5,908 nt of DNA, from the NCBI GenBank assembly GCA_003167055.1, contig PMUE01000224.1, positions 1 to 5,908 of the forward strand, given 5' to 3'. Below, one piece after another: positions 5,790-5,908 of the stretch. The position numbers were made by a program, and so were the translations under genes. The notes under the pieces are model-generated. The model searched no databases, was not told the origin of the DNA, and worked only from the letters and a program-made list of their open reading frames with translations. Within the stretch, counting starts at the first letter, position 1. Every line of letters begins with the position of its first letter. Origin of the DNA: Vulcanimicrobiota bacterium. GTDB lineage: Bacteria > Vulcanimicrobiota > Vulcanimicrobiia > Vulcanimicrobiales > Vulcanimicrobiaceae.

Positions 5790-5908
5790 ATGAAGATCGC
5801 TGCGGGAGCCCAAAACGGCGAAAGGGCGGGGTTGGACGAGATCTTCGGAACAGTCTCAAAGAAAGGCGCACGCCCGGTCGAGCGCCTCGCTCTGATGCGC
5901 TCCTTTCT
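5790..5908 (+). CDS. Possible start of a further gene, truncated by window edge
   Basis: An ATG 7 bp after the stop of the GGDEF-EAL gene opens a frame with no stop to the end of the window (39 codons, starting MKIAAGAQNGERAGLDEIFG and ending RLALMRSF). Third codon positions are mostly G or C, as in neighbouring genes, and the close spacing would suit a co-transcribed or translationally coupled gene. Against it, no Shine-Dalgarno lies at the right distance, another forward frame and one reverse frame are also open over this short stretch, and I recognise no family. The residues look soluble. It may equally be untranslated sequence or the 3' end of a convergent gene. Confidence 0.35.
   Translation, partial: MKIAAGAQNGERAGLDEIFGTVSKKGARPVERLALMRSF

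Overview
The window is about 60% G+C bacterial DNA. Its genes are tightly packed, and readable Shine-Dalgarno sequences precede both ATG and GTG starts. Nothing in it fixes the lineage. The gene mix (PNPase without rpsO beside it, a Ser/Thr-rich orphan protein, a secreted gamma-glutamyltransferase, a GGDEF-EAL protein) would suit an uncultured soil or environmental phylum such as Eremiobacterota, but that is a guess. No mobile element, CRISPR array, tRNA or rRNA was seen.

Layout. Positions 1-1780 (minus strand) hold most of pnp, polynucleotide phosphorylase. It starts at a GTG behind a clear GGAG, and the left edge of the window cuts it inside the KH domain. The leader upstream of pnp (1781-1911) contains a dense nest of perfect inverted repeats that can fold as a three-way junction plus a further hairpin. 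It begins just after the stop codon of a second minus-strand gene (1912-2334), which encodes a 140-residue orphan protein with a Ser/Thr-rich linker. An 81-bp divergent intergenic region (2335-2415) carries a 7-bp inverted repeat and separates that gene from the plus-strand genes.

The plus strand first carries a gamma-glutamyltransferase gene (ggt, 2416-4085). Both halves are highly conserved, including the autoprocessing/catalytic threonine, but one base is missing near position 3222. The frame therefore stops at 3231 and the second half continues in another frame. This is either a recent inactivation or a sequencing/assembly error. Next is a cytoplasmic PAS-like/GGDEF/EAL cyclic-di-GMP protein (4196-5782, or 4136-5782 with the earlier ATG). 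Its EAL site looks complete, its GGDEF signature is degenerate (GSDEF), and it has no inhibitory I-site. A possible new reading frame opens 7 bp after its stop and runs off the right edge.

The genes do not form an obvious pathway: RNA turnover on one strand, and glutathione/gamma-glutamyl peptide use followed by second-messenger signalling on the other. The points most worth following up are the ggt frameshift, the branched palindromic pnp leader, the orphan Ser/Thr-rich gene in the place often held by rpsO, and the asymmetric GGDEF-EAL protein. I see no convincing new multi-gene system.
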